A stretch of 64,000 nucleotides of DNA from CAVRCA01 sp963719345 (GTDB lineage Bacteria > Pseudomonadota > Alphaproteobacteria > Acetobacterales > Acetobacteraceae), in the NCBI GenBank assembly GCA_963719345.1, contig CAVRCA010000004.1:1-64000 (forward strand). Reading direction: 5' to 3'. Below are positions 10,998-22,027 of this stretch, one piece after another (positions within the stretch are counted from its first letter, which is position 1; every line of letters begins with the position of its first letter). The position numbers and the translations under genes were made by a program. A model generated the notes under the pieces. The model had not been told where the DNA came from. It did not search any database and saw only the letters and a program-made list of their open reading frames with translations.

Positions 10998-11295
10998 ATG
11001 CCGATGCCCGATGATCTCGATCGCTTCGTGAACGCGCAGGACCCGGTTCTGGAGCGGGTGCGGCAGGAACTGCGGCAAGGCCAGAAGCGCAGTCATTGGA
11101 TGTGGTTCATATTCCCACAGCTCGCCGGTTTGGGGCACAGCGCGATGGCGCGGCACTACGCGATTGCCTCTCTTGCCGAGGCCAGGCTTACATGCGGCAC
11201 GCCCTGTTGGGACCCCGGCTGATCGAATGCACCGAGCTGGTCAACCGGATCGAAGGGCGATCAATCCACCAGATTTTTGGCAGCCCGTACGCCGT
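10998..11295 (+). pseudogene. DUF1810 family protein, truncated and frameshifted
   Basis: The N-terminal half of a DUF1810 protein is clear: DDLDRFVNAQDPVLERV, then RSHWMWFIFPQLAGLGHS and YAIASLAEAR. The reading frame breaks near 11187, where one missing G would restore EARAYMRHALLGPRL, and continues to IHQIFGSP near 11292. The family's C-terminal part is then lost. Truncation plus frameshift make this a real remnant. Function of DUF1810 is unknown. It abuts a decayed toxin gene on the other strand. Confidence 0.72.
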
Positions 11296-11339
11296 TTCAT
11301 GGACCGAGGCCATGGCCAGGCTGCGATATTGCTTGGTGA

Positions 11340-11610
11340 TCACTCCTCACCTCCGTTAGCACACCCGTGGCCATCGCTCGAGCGAGCGCCGCGTCGTCGT
11401 AGGCCAGCAACCTTGCCGCCAGCAGCCTAAAGGCGGCTAGCTCGTCGTCATTGACGCTGCTTCGCGTGGCAACAGCTGCTTGATGACACCGCCGCCAAGG
11501 TCGGCATCGATCATTCCTCGGTCTGCCCTCCCAACTGCCTCCTGCAACGTTGCATTGTGAGACGCGACTTCGGGCAATCGCGCAAACGGCTTGTTCTTGA
11601 ATATCTGCAT
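11340..11610 (-). pseudogene. RelE/HigB-like toxin remnant (internally deleted)
   Basis: Read on the minus strand from the ATG at 11610, the first 45 codons (MQIFKNKPFARLPE, then RADRGMIDADLGGGVIKQ) match the N-terminus of phage-type RelE toxins of the DUF1044 class. The frame stops at 11437. In a neighbouring frame the family's C-terminal helix resumes: VNDDELAAFRLLAARLLAYD, then DAALARAMATGVLTEV. The central catalytic block (normally around a GKSGGYRT motif) is missing, so the toxin cannot be functional. No antitoxin gene follows. It was found by reading the intergenic DNA. Confidence 0.7.
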
Positions 11611-11651
11611 CAGCGCTCAGTTAGCCGCTGGAAGGACATCCAACTAACCTA

Positions 11652-11666
11652 TAACACCTAGTGTTA
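11652..11666. promoter_or_regulatory. TAACAC-CTA-GTGTTA palindrome, probable toxin-antitoxin operator
   Basis: A perfect 6+6 palindrome with a 3-bp centre lies about 40 bp upstream of the dead toxin's start. Such palindromes over the -10 region are typical operators of higBA/relBE-type modules. It survives although the toxin is deleted and no antitoxin is present. Confidence 0.5.
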
Positions 11667-11727
11667 CAGTAATCAAGGGTAGCGGCGCCCCGAGATCGAG
11701 GCGACGACCAGACCGACTTGAGGGGCG

Positions 11728-12859
<1,132 letters not shown>

Positions 12860-12907
12860 GATGGGGGCTTATGCGGGAATCCGCGGCCGGGAAGCAAGAG
12901 CCCCGGA

Positions 12908-15518
12908 TCAGTACAAGCCACCCATGCCGCTATCGACCCCGGCGGCAGGCGCGCTTCCGACGCCGGTGTCACCGCCCGCCGCGGCGGTCAGGCCGCCAAC
13001 CGGCCCCGAGGCGCCCGGCACCTGGTCAGGCTTGAAAGCGTCCGTCACCGAGCCGAAGCCGCTGTCCCACCGCGCCATCGTGACCCCGGGCGGCTGAGCA
13101 AAATTCAGGTACCGGGTGGTTCTTCAGGGCGGTCATCATGAAATTGCGCCAGATCGGCGCCGCCACCGATCCACCGGTCTCGTTGTCGCCGAGGCTTGCC
13201 GGGTTGTCGAAGCCGAGCCAGACGGCGGTGACGAGGTCGGGCGTGAAGCCGATGAACCAGGCGTCGTTGAAATCCTGGCTGGTGCCGGTCTTGCCGGCGA
13301 TCGGCCGGTTCATTCCCTTCCCCGCCTCGAACCCGGTGCCGCGCTGCACCACACCCTGCATCATCGTGACCATCTGGAAGACGCTGGCCGGATCGGCGAC
13401 CTGGGCCCGCGTATCGTCCAGCGTGGGCGGGTTGGCGGCGTCGTCGCACGTTTCGCAGCCGCGTCCGGGCGCTCGCCACACCACATGCCCGTCGCGGTCC
13501 TGCACGCTGTCGATCAGTGTCGGGACCACCTCGCGGCCGCCTTCCGCGAGGCCGGCATAGGCACCCGCCATGCGCAGCACCGTGGTATCCACCGCGCCCA
13601 GCGAGGCAGGCAGCACGCGCGGCATGTTTTCGACGACGTGGAATGCGGCGGCGGTCTGTGCCACCGCCTCCATGCCGACCCGCTGGGCGATGCGGACCGT
13701 CACGAGGTTGAGCGATTTCTCGAGCGCGATCCGCATCGGAACCGGGCCGCTGAAGGTCATGCCGTAGTTGTTCGGTCGCCATTGGCCGGCGGCGCCCTGG
13801 TCGATGACGAGCGGGGCGTCCATGAACTTCTGGCTTGGCGAGATGTCCTGCTCCAGCGCGGTCAGATAGACGAGCGGCTTGAAGGAGCTGCCGGGCTGCC
13901 GGATCGCCTGGGTGGCACGGTTGAACTGACTGCTCTCGTAGCTCCACCCGCCGACCATGGCGAGGACGCGGCCGGTGGTCGGGTCGAGTGTCACCATGGC
14001 GCCCTGAACCTGCGGGATCTGACGGAGCTGCACCCGATCGGGATGCAGGGCCGGGCGGCTGCTTGGTCCGGGCGCCGACGACAACGGCTGCCCGGATGCA
14101 CCCGCAACCATGACGACGTCACCGGCCTGGACCACGTCGGCGATCCGGCGCGGCGCGGGGCCGAGCCGACCGTCGCGGAACAGCCGGGCCCAACCAAGGT
14201 CGGAAAGCGCCAGCGCACCGATTCGCGGCTGCGGGCGGCTGCCGGCCCCCGCATCGGCGGGACGCTCGAGCCAACCGACGCGAGCCTCGCTGTCGGAGGT
14301 CTCCAGCACCAACCCGAGTTGCCAATCGGGCAGCATGCCGGTCGGGCGGTTCACGCCGGCCAACACGGTCTCCCACCCTCCATTGCGCAGTGCGGCTGCG
14401 CCCACGTCGAGGTGCGAGACCGGCCCCCGCCATCCGCCGAGCTTGCGATCATAGGCGCCAAGCCCGTCATGCAGCGCCTTCTCGGCAGCGACCTGCAACG
14501 CCGGGTCGAGGCTGGTGCGCACCATCAGCCCCCCCTGCGTGGTGGTGTCGGCGCCGAACCGGTCGATCAGTCGACGGCGAACCTCTTCGGCAAACCAATC
14601 GGCGCCGGCGATCGGGTCCGGCCGGCGGAACTGGGCCGGGATGATCGGCTGCTTCTTGGCCGCGTTGGCCTGGGCGACGGTGATCACGTGGTTGTCGGCC
14701 ATCCGGTCGAGCACCCAATCCCGTCGCGCCTTCGCCGCTTCCGGGAAGCGGAACGGATTGTAGTTGTTGGGCGCTTTCGGCAGGGCGGCGAGAAAGGCGG
14801 CTTCCTCGATGCCAAGATCGTCCAGCGGCTTGTTGAAATATGCCTGGGCAGCGGCGGCCACGCCGTAGGATTGCAAGCCGAGATAGATCTCGTTCAGATA
14901 GAGTTCGAGAATGCGCTCCTTGCTCAGCGTCTCCTCGATGCGCATGGCAAGAATCGCTTCCTTGACCTTGCGCGAGAACGACAGCTGGTTATCCAGCAGC
15001 ATGTTCTTCGCAACCTGCTGGGTAATGGTGGAAGCGCCGACCGGACGACGCCCCTGGCCCATCTGGAGCAGGTCGGTGACCCCGGCCCGCGCGATCGCGA
15101 TCGGATCGACGCCACGATGGCTCCAGTAGTTCTGGTCCTCGGCGGAGACGAAGGCCTGCTTCACCAGGTCCGGGATGGCGTTGTAGGGCACGAACAGCCG
15201 CCGCTCGGTCGCCAGTTCCGACAGCAGCCGGGCATCACCGGCGTAGACGCGGCTCATTACCTTGGGCTGGTAGCTCCGCAGCCCGTCGACGTCGGGAAGA
15301 TCGGCGGCGAAATGGCGATACGCCTCGTATCCCGCGACCACTCCGACCACGGCGGCAATCGCCAGGAGGCCCAGCAGTGCCCCGCCCAGCCGGGCAACCC
15401 AGCGCAACGGCGACCGCCGCGTGACGGCCGGCACACGACCATCGTTGCGCCTGCGGTCCCGGGAGAGCGCGGGGGAGACGGGTCTTGCAGGCGTATCGGA
15501 TTTGGGGGAGCCGCTCAT
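12908..15518 (-). CDS. mrcA: Penicillin-binding protein 1A (frameshift near the C-terminus)
   Basis: This bifunctional class A PBP polymerises and cross-links peptidoglycan at the inner membrane. It has a cytoplasmic N-terminus, one membrane segment (about 40-68), a GT51 domain with catalytic Glu in EDQNYWSHRGVD (about residue 125), and a transpeptidase domain with SSFK (about 545), KSLN and KTGTSQDF (about 741). The given frame ends at 13026 with an unlikely tail. Removing one T from the T4 run at 13100-13103 restores PPGVTMARWDSG, then a GLY end at 12908, the usual ending in relatives. The final product would be about 869 residues. Confidence 0.92.
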
Positions 15519-15592
15519 TGTTGCGGTTTACACTGTTCCTCGGGACAGGCCAGCCCCGGGGCTCGATACCGCGAGGGCCAATGATCAAAAGT

Positions 15593-16437
15593 CTATCCGG
15601 CGTATCTGGCCGTCACCGCGAAGTAGGCATCCACCGCGCGCCGCATCGCCATCGCCACTTTTGCGCGATGGGCGGCCTGGCCAAGCGCAAATTCATCCTG
15701 CCGGTTCGACATGAATCCCATCTCAACGAGGACGCTCGGGATGTCGGCCGACTTGAGCACGACGAAACCGGCGTGCCGGGAGGGATTCTCGAGCAACGTT
15801 ACGTCGGGTTCGAACTGGCCGACCAGGGTGCGGGCCATGCGCGCCGACCCCGCTCGGGTCTCCTGCCGCACCAGGCTCGCCAGGATCGCCGCTACCTCCG
15901 GCGGCGCGGCCCGCACGGTCGGGTCGCCGGTGCGATCGGCGCTGTTCTCCCGTTGCGCCAGTGCGGCGGTCTGCGCGTCGGAAGCCTTGGCGGACAGCGT
16001 GTAGAAACTCGCACCCCGCACCGCATGGTCCGGCACCGCGTCCGCGTGCATCGAGACAAACAAATCCGCCCGCTGGGTCTGGGCGCGCCCGACCCGTTCG
16101 TCGAGCGGCACGAAGACATCCCGCGACCGCGTCATTGTCACGCGATAGCGGTCCCCCACCTCGAGCATCTGCTTCAACTCACGGGCGGTGGCGAGAGAGA
16201 CGTGCTTTTCGTACGTGCCGGCGACGCCGATCGCACCCGGGTCCTTGCCGCCGTGCCCAGGGTCCAGCATCACCAGAGGGGGCGGCTTGGGCAATGGAGC
16301 GCGGCGACGAGCCGGCTGCTTGTCGGAGCCGGGGGAGTCCGTGCGACCGCCTCCTCCAACCAGGCGGGGAGCAGAAAGGCCCCATAGACGCCCGAGCCGA
16401 GCACCAACCGCCGTCCGATCGCCACGCGCGACGTCAT
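15593..16437 (-). CDS. N-acetylmuramoyl-L-alanine amidase (frameshift after the signal peptide)
   Basis: The Amidase_3 domain is complete: LDPGHGGKDPGAIG with the zinc His, the Glu of the YEKHVSLA segment, SMHADAV with the second His, and VEMGFMSNRQDE with the catalytic Glu near the end. In the given frame it can only start at a TTG (16294), without a signal. Just upstream, in another frame, is an export signal (MTSRVAIGRRLVLGSG, then a hydrophobic stretch) starting at 16437. Adding one C to the C5 run at 16331-16335 fuses the two. The enzyme cleaves amide bonds between MurNAc and the stem peptide during cell separation. It lies about 75 bp upstream of mrcA on the same strand. Confidence 0.88.
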
Positions 16438-16935
16438 GGCGCTCCGTAGCACGTCACCTCGCCTTCGCCATCTTACCTGTCGATTACGGTGACTTAATGC
16501 GGGGCGCGACAGCCGCACACCATATCAGGGAAATGATAGATTGCTTGCGGTTGGGCCGGCTTTGCTCCATGGTTTGAGCAATCTGGGGTCCAGTCGGGAT
16601 GCGATCGGCCGCCAAGTGACGCGCGCCGTGCCCGCGGTTTGTTGCAGGCGTGGCCGCCAGCCGGACACCGGTCCGGGCGCAGAACCAGGCAAGCATCCAT
16701 TCCGATCGGGGCCGCGTTCCAGTGACAGACACGGCCCACTCTGCAGGAACCATGATCGTCGACTTCACCGCATCCTTGCTTCGCGTCTCTCCGTCTCGGA
16801 GCGGGCGCGTTGGCGCGGCGGGCGATCAGGCTGGGGGCAGGTCCTCTTTTCCACCTTTTTCCCGCCGTCTGCTGCCGCCTGCCCGTTCCGGGTGCGCGAT
16901 GCTGTGCCGGACGGCGTACCGGAGTTTAGGCGTTT
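16438..16935. other. Divergent intergenic region, probable long rne leader
   Basis: About 500 bp separate the amidase from rne. I see no convincing gene. The stretch just before rne has pyrimidine-rich runs (around 16850-16866), uncommon in this GC-rich DNA. RNase E genes in other bacteria carry long autoregulatory 5' leaders, so a leader of this kind is a reasonable guess. Confidence 0.4.
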
Positions 16936-19900
16936 ATGACCAAGCGTATGTTGATCGATGCCACGCACGCGGAAGAAACCCGCGTAGTGGTGCTGGACGG
17001 TAGCCGCCTCGAGGATTTCGACGTTGAGACGTCGACCAAGCGACATCTCAAAGGCAACATCTACCTGGCCAAGGTCGTCCGGGTAGAGCCCAGTCTGCAG
17101 GCGGCCTTCGTCGAGTATGGCGGCAACCGGCACGGCTTCCTCGCCTTCAGCGAGATCCACCCGGACTACTATCAAATCCCGGTAGCCGACCGACAGCGCC
17201 TGCTGGACATGCAGGCCGAGGAGGCGCGTCAGGACGAGGAAGCGGAGGACCGGGCGGCGGCGGACGAGGAGCGCGGTTCCTCGGCCGCCACTGCGCCCCC
17301 GCTCGCGACACCCGCGCCCCTGCCTGCGACGCAGCCGAGTGAAGCGCTGGCGACTGAAACGCCGGAGAGTGAAACGCTGGTGACTGAGGGGCCGGCGGCC
17401 GGCGGAAGCGGTGAGAGGGCCGAGGCCGGCACCCCGGCCGAGGCCGATGCCGCGGCACAGCCGGCGGCGATCCCGCACGACATCATCTCCGGGCCATGGC
17501 TGACCGACGCCGCGCTCGCCGGCAGCGAGCCGGAGACCGCGGGCACGGTCGAGGGGGACGCAGACATGGCGCCCGCGCCGGACGCCGAACCGGACGCCGA
17601 AGAACCCGCAACCGCCGATGGCGCGACGGGATCGGCGGAGGACGCCGCGAGCGAGCCGCCACTGACGCCGACTGAACCCGAGCTTGCCGGCGGCACCCCC
17701 GGGTTTGGGGCCACCCCTGTGGTGCGCCACGCCGACGACACGGCCGCTGCGGACCTGCCTGAGCAGATGCCCGGCTCATCGAGCGAGCCGGATGGGGAGA
17801 GCCTGGCCGAGGAACCCGGCAATCTGCATGTCGAGCCGGCGGCCGACCTTCCGCCGCCCGAGACGGTGGGCGGCGACGGCGATGCCACCGAGGAGGCAAG
17901 GGATCGGCGCATCCCGCCCCGCTACTTGCGCAATTACAAGATCCAGGAGGTCATCAAACGGCGGCAGATCCTGCTCGTGCAGGTCGTCAAGGAGGAGCGG
18001 GGCACCAAAGGGGCCGCGCTGACCACGTATATTTCCTTGGCCGGTCGCTATTGCGTGCTGATGCCGAACTCGCCGCGCGGCGGCGGGATTTCGCGCAAGA
18101 TCACGGCCGGCCCGGATCGCCGTCGGCTCAAGGAGATCATGTCGGAGCTCGACATCCCGCCCGGAATGGGACTGATCGTGCGCACCGCGGGGGCGAACCG
18201 TCCCAAGGCCGAGATCAAGCGAGACTGCGAGTACTTGATGCGGCTGTGGGACGATATCCGCGACCACACGATGCGCTCGGTGGCACCCGCGCTGATCTAT
18301 GAAGAAGCCAGCCTGATCAAGCGCGCCATCCGGGACGTCTATTCGCGCGATCTCGACGAGATTGTTGTCGACGGCGAAGACGGCTGGCGCGCGGCGCGCG
18401 ACTTCATGCGCATGGTGATGCCAAGCCACGCCAAGAAGGTGCAGCTGTGGCGGGATGGCGGTCAGCCCCTGCTCGCGCGCTACCAGGTCGACGCGCAACT
18501 CGACGCGATGCTGTTGCCTATCGTCCAGCTCAAGTCCGGCGGCTATCTCGTGATTAATCAGACCGAGGCGCTTGTCGCGATCGACGTGAACTCGGGCCGC
18601 TCCACCCGCGAACGCGGGATCGAGGAGACGGCGCTGCGAACCAACCTTGAGGCCGCTGATGAGGTCGCACGCCAGTTGCGGCTGCGCGATCTTGCCGGAC
18701 TGATCGTCATCGACTTCATCGACATGGAGTCGAAAAAGAACAACGGGTTGGTCGAACGGCGGCTGAAGGAGGCGCTGAAGAACGATCGGGCGCGCATCCA
18801 GGTCGGCCACATCAGCCATTTCGGGCTGCTGGAGATGAGTTGCCAGCGGCTGCGCCCGAGCTTGGCCGAGACCAGCTTCTCCCCTTGTCCGCATTGCGGC
18901 GGCAGCGGTCACGTCCGCAGCACGGAGAGCTCGGCGATCCATGTGCTGCGCCAGATCGAGGATGAAGGCGCCAAGCGCCGCGCCGCCGAGGCGGTCGTGC
19001 ATGCGGCCAGCTCGGTTGTGATGTACGTCCTCAACCACAAACGCGAGCGGCTGGCCGAGGTTGAGACCCGGCACGGGCTGCACGTGGTGTTCGCCATCGA
19101 TGACGGACTGATCCCGCCGCAGATCCGCATCGATCGGGTGCGCGCCGCGGTTCCGAGCGAGCTGCCGCCGGCGATCACGCCGGAAGCGCCCCCCGTGCCG
19201 CTGGCCTCCGACGTTATCGAGGGCGATCGGATCGAAGCCGACGAGGCCGAGGACGAGGAGGATGTTGCCGAGACCGACATGGCCGAGCCGGAGATGGACT
19301 CCGAAGCGGCCAGATCGGCAGGCGAGGCCGGCGGCCCTTCAGGCGGCACCTCGGAAGCCGGGGAGGCGGATCAGCGCCGCCGTCGTCGGCGTCGGCGTCG
19401 GCGTGGCCGGCGGGACGGCGAGGGCACGGCGCCCGACAGTCCTGTCGAACCGGCCCCTGCCGGGGACCCGACCTTGGGCGAAACGGTTGGGGCTGCCGAT
19501 GCCGCGACCCCCGAAACCGAGGAAGGACCTTGGACGATCGAAGGGGCACCCGAGCAGGCGGATGAAGCTCAGGCCACGGAGAGCGCGAGGGACCGCTCCC
19601 GCAGCCGCCGGGGCGGCCGCCGGCGTCGCCGCGAGCCTTCGGGCGAGGAACCCGTGGAGCCGATGGCCCAGCCGGGCGTCGAGCAACCGGACGTGCCGTA
19701 TTCGGGTCCGACCCCGGCCGATCCGTTCGGCGGGCAGGTCTTCGACATTTTTGACATGATGGAGCATGCGAGTGTCCCGGCCAGGGCGCCGGTGCCGGTG
19801 CCAGCGGAACCGGTTCCGTCGGCCGCTGCCTCGCTCGAGATGCCGGCCAGCGAGGCGGCTGGCGCTGTGGAGGGCCAGGCGACGCAGGAGGCGGACGCGC

Positions 19901-20187
19901 CGGTGTCGGTCGAAAGCGGTTCGGCCGCCACGGCCGACCGCGCTACGGACGCGGTCGCCATCGTCGAAGCCGAGCCCAACCCCGGGTCCGACACCTCCCG
20001 GCCGGCGTCGGAGGAGGAGCCATCATCGGCCCCGGAGGCAGCCTCATTGCAGCCGACGCCCGACCCTCAGCCACCCACACCGGAGCCGGCCAATGACACT
20101 GCTCCCGAGCCGGTCATTCAGCCGATCATCGTCGGGGCGGAGAGCGAGGCGAGCGGCGAAAAGAAGCGCGGTTGGTGGCGTCGCTAA
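16936..20187 (+). CDS. rne: Ribonuclease E/G with large acidic insert and Arg-rich scaffold
   Basis: This 1083-residue endoribonuclease is the core of the RNA degradosome. The S1 domain begins MTKRMLIDATHAEETRVVVL but is split by an acidic Ala/Pro/Glu-rich insert at about residues 94-323; the fold resumes at PRYLRNYKIQEVIKRRQ. The catalytic core follows, with DVNSGRST near 549 and IVIDFIDM near 590 carrying the Mg-binding aspartates. The Zn-link CPHCGGSG is near 650. After about 735 the protein is low-complexity scaffold, with an Arg run near 814-826 likely to bind RNA. A Lys/Arg/Trp-rich end (GEKKRGWWRR) closes it. It is transcribed alone, divergent from the amidase. Confidence 0.95.
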   Translation: MTKRMLIDATHAEETRVVVLDGSRLEDFDVETSTKRHLKGNIYLAKVVRVEPSLQAAFVEYGGNRHGFLAFSEIHPDYYQIPVADRQRLLDMQAEEARQDEEAEDRAAADEERGSSAATAPPLATPAPLPATQPSEALATETPESETLVTEGPAAGGSGERAEAGTPAEADAAAQPAAIPHDIISGPWLTDAALAGSEPETAGTVEGDADMAPAPDAEPDAEEPATADGATGSAEDAASEPPLTPTEPELAGGTPGFGATPVVRHADDTAAADLPEQMPGSSSEPDGESLAEEPGNLHVEPAADLPPPETVGGDGDATEEARDRRIPPRYLRNYKIQEVIKRRQILLVQVVKEERGTKGAALTTYISLAGRYCVLMPNSPRGGGISRKITAGPDRRRLKEIMSELDIPPGMGLIVRTAGANRPKAEIKRDCEYLMRLWDDIRDHTMRSVAPALIYEEASLIKRAIRDVYSRDLDEIVVDGEDGWRAARDFMRMVMPSHAKKVQLWRDGGQPLLARYQVDAQLDAMLLPIVQLKSGGYLVINQTEALVAIDVNSGRSTRERGIEETALRTNLEAADEVARQLRLRDLAGLIVIDFIDMESKKNNGLVERRLKEALKNDRARIQVGHISHFGLLEMSCQRLRPSLAETSFSPCPHCGGSGHVRSTESSAIHVLRQIEDEGAKRRAAEAVVHAASSVVMYVLNHKRERLAEVETRHGLHVVFAIDDGLIPPQIRIDRVRAAVPSELPPAITPEAPPVPLASDVIEGDRIEADEAEDEEDVAETDMAEPEMDSEAARSAGEAGGPSGGTSEAGEADQRRRRRRRRRRGRRDGEGTAPDSPVEPAPAGDPTLGETVGAADAATPETEEGPWTIEGAPEQADEAQATESARDRSRSRRGGRRRRREPSGEEPVEPMAQPGVEQPDVPYSGPTPADPFGGQVFDIFDMMEHASVPARAPVPVPAEPVPSAAASLEMPASEAAGAVEGQATQEADAPVSVESGSAATADRATDAVAIVEAEPNPGSDTSRPASEEEPSSAPEAASLQPTPDPQPPTPEPANDTAPEPVIQPIIVGAESEASGEKKRGWWRR

Positions 20188-20209
20188 AGCGAACGCTTAG
20201 GAGTGCGTT

Positions 20210-20234
20210 CCGAGCGACCGGGTAGGTCGCTCGG
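20210..20234 (+). terminator. Hairpin downstream of rne
   Basis: A perfect 10-bp stem (CCGAGCGACC and GGTCGCTCGG) with a 5-nt loop starts 23 bp after the rne stop. No T-run follows, but the position suits transcription termination or 3'-end protection. Confidence 0.6.
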
Positions 20235-20635
20235 TGAACGCCCGGCCGCCCGGCCGCCCGACTGGCCGTCCTTAGGGCAGGCCAATCGACGCATCACATC
20301 ATCGTCCACTCTTCAGCCGCCAGGGTCCTACGATGAACCGCCATGTCCTTTACCACTGCGGACTGGACACCAGGGGACATCGCCACTGGCGCCTGAAGAC
20401 TCACCTCGCCATCCGCAATTGCCGATACCACGCCGCCCTGTTCCCCAGGATCGTTGTGATTACCCGTTGCGCAGCTGGGCGCGAGGTCTGGCGCACCGGG
20501 TTGCAGCAGCGTCGCTGGTATGCGGTCGCGGCTCAGGTCCGGGCCGATCGCAGATCCTTTCTCACCACCCTCACCTATCCGCCGCTGGTCTCACCCAATC
20601 CACCGGATTTCCGATGAACCCGGCGATGAGGGAAC
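20235..20635. other. Intergenic stretch with no recognisable gene
   Basis: About 400 bp lie between the rne hairpin and the convergent binding-protein gene. A 94-codon open frame exists at 20333-20617 on the plus strand, but its Arg/His-rich translation resembles no family I know and its composition looks non-coding. Confidence 0.4.
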
Positions 20636-21878
20636 TCAGCCAGGCACCAGCGGGCAATGGCCGGCCTTCATGGGGCGGAACGCCTGGTCGGCCGGCGTCG
20701 TCGCCAGTACCTTATAGAGGTCGCCCGGATACCGGCTCTCGGCCGGCGTCTTGACTCCAAACAGGTAAGCCGGATGGATCGTGCGGCCGTCGGCGCGGAT
20801 CGAGCCCCGGCCGAAGCAGTCGTCGTCGGTCGGCATCCCCTTCATCGTCGCCATGGTGGCACGGCCGGATGCCTTGGCCTTTGCCGGCCCCATCGCCTGC
20901 ACCGCCTTGAGGTAATGCACGATGGCCGCGTAGTCGCCGGCGTGATTTTGACACGGCAGCGTGTCCGGAGGCAGATGCGGCTTGACGCGGGCCATGAAGC
21001 TGCGGGTCCGGTCGTTCAGGTCCCAGTAGAAGGTCTCTGCCTCCGTCAGCCCCTGTGCGACCGGCAGGCCCAGCGCGGCGATGCTGTTGATGTAGCCGGA
21101 GAACCCGACGAACGTCGTCCTGCCCGTCGTCAGCCCGAACTCTTGAGCCTGCTTGACGCAATTGACGAAATCATTGCCTGCGCCGGTGAACGCGACCGCC
21201 TTCGCCGCTGCTCTGCGCCTGCAGAAGATAGGCGGAAAAATCGGTCGTCTCCGGGAACGGGTAGCTTACGCTGCCAATAACCCGCCCGCCGGCCTCGGTC
21301 ACCGCGTCGGTAACGTCGCTCTGGAACATTTTTCCAAATGCGTAGTTCGGCGTGATGAAGAACCACGTGTCTAGCCCTTGCCGCACGAGCGGGCCGCCCG
21401 TGGCGTGCGCCAGGCACCAGGTGTCGTAACCCCAGTGCAGCGCATTGGGGCTGCAATACTCGGAGGTCAGCGCCGAGCTGGCGGCGGAGGTGTTGAGGTG
21501 CAGCTTGTCCTTCTCCTCGACCACCGCCTTGAGGGCGATCGCCAGCGCCGAGTTGCTGACGCCGACCACCGCGTCCACTCCCGACTGATCGAACCACTGG
21601 CGCACGATGCCGAGGCCAACGTCGGGCTTGTTCTGGTGGTCCGCCGACACGAGCTCGACCGCGATGGCAGGATTGCTGGCACGGAACTCCCGGATGGCCT
21701 GCTGCGCGCAGACAACGCTGGTTGGTCCGCTGATGTCTCGGTACGGGCCGGACATATCCTCCAGCACGCCGACCCGGATCGTGGCGTCACCATTGGCGGG
21801 CTGCGCGCCGGCGCGCCCCAAGGGCACCGCAGCGGCCATCAGGCTTGCTTGTAGCAGCCGGCGTCTGTTCAGCGTCAT
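20636..21878 (-). CDS. ABC transporter substrate-binding protein, branched-chain amino acid type (frameshifted)
   Basis: This is a periplasmic Leu/Ile/Val-type binding protein (PBP type 1 fold). The start at 21878 gives a twin-arginine-like signal (MTLNRRRLLQASL, then AAAVPLG). The mature part begins IRVGVLEDMSGPYRDISGP and includes VELVSADHQNKPDVG. The frame breaks near 21205 in LLQAQSS. Dropping one G restores AKAVAFTGAGNDFVN, and the gene runs on to a family-typical end (ATTPADQAFRPMKAGHCPLV) at 20636, about 414 residues in all. No permease or ATPase gene is nearby. It is divergent from the luciferase-like oxidoreductase, which may share its substrate. Confidence 0.82.
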
Positions 21879-22027
21879 CCGCTCCGTGCTCCGGGTCGTG
21901 CGAGAAGGGCCGTCCGCTTTAGCATCCGGGTGCAAGCCCGCAAGTAGCTCCCGCGGCTGACGCCGACATTCAACGATACCTTTCGGCTACCCAGCGGTAT
22001 CATCCTGCGAACCAGGGAGGACATCTC

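Noticed and set aside
17200..17910. Acidic repeat-like stretch in RNase E as a separate gene or frameshift artefact
   Set aside because: The frame is open and in register on both sides, and inserts at this S1 position are known in alphaproteobacterial RNase E.
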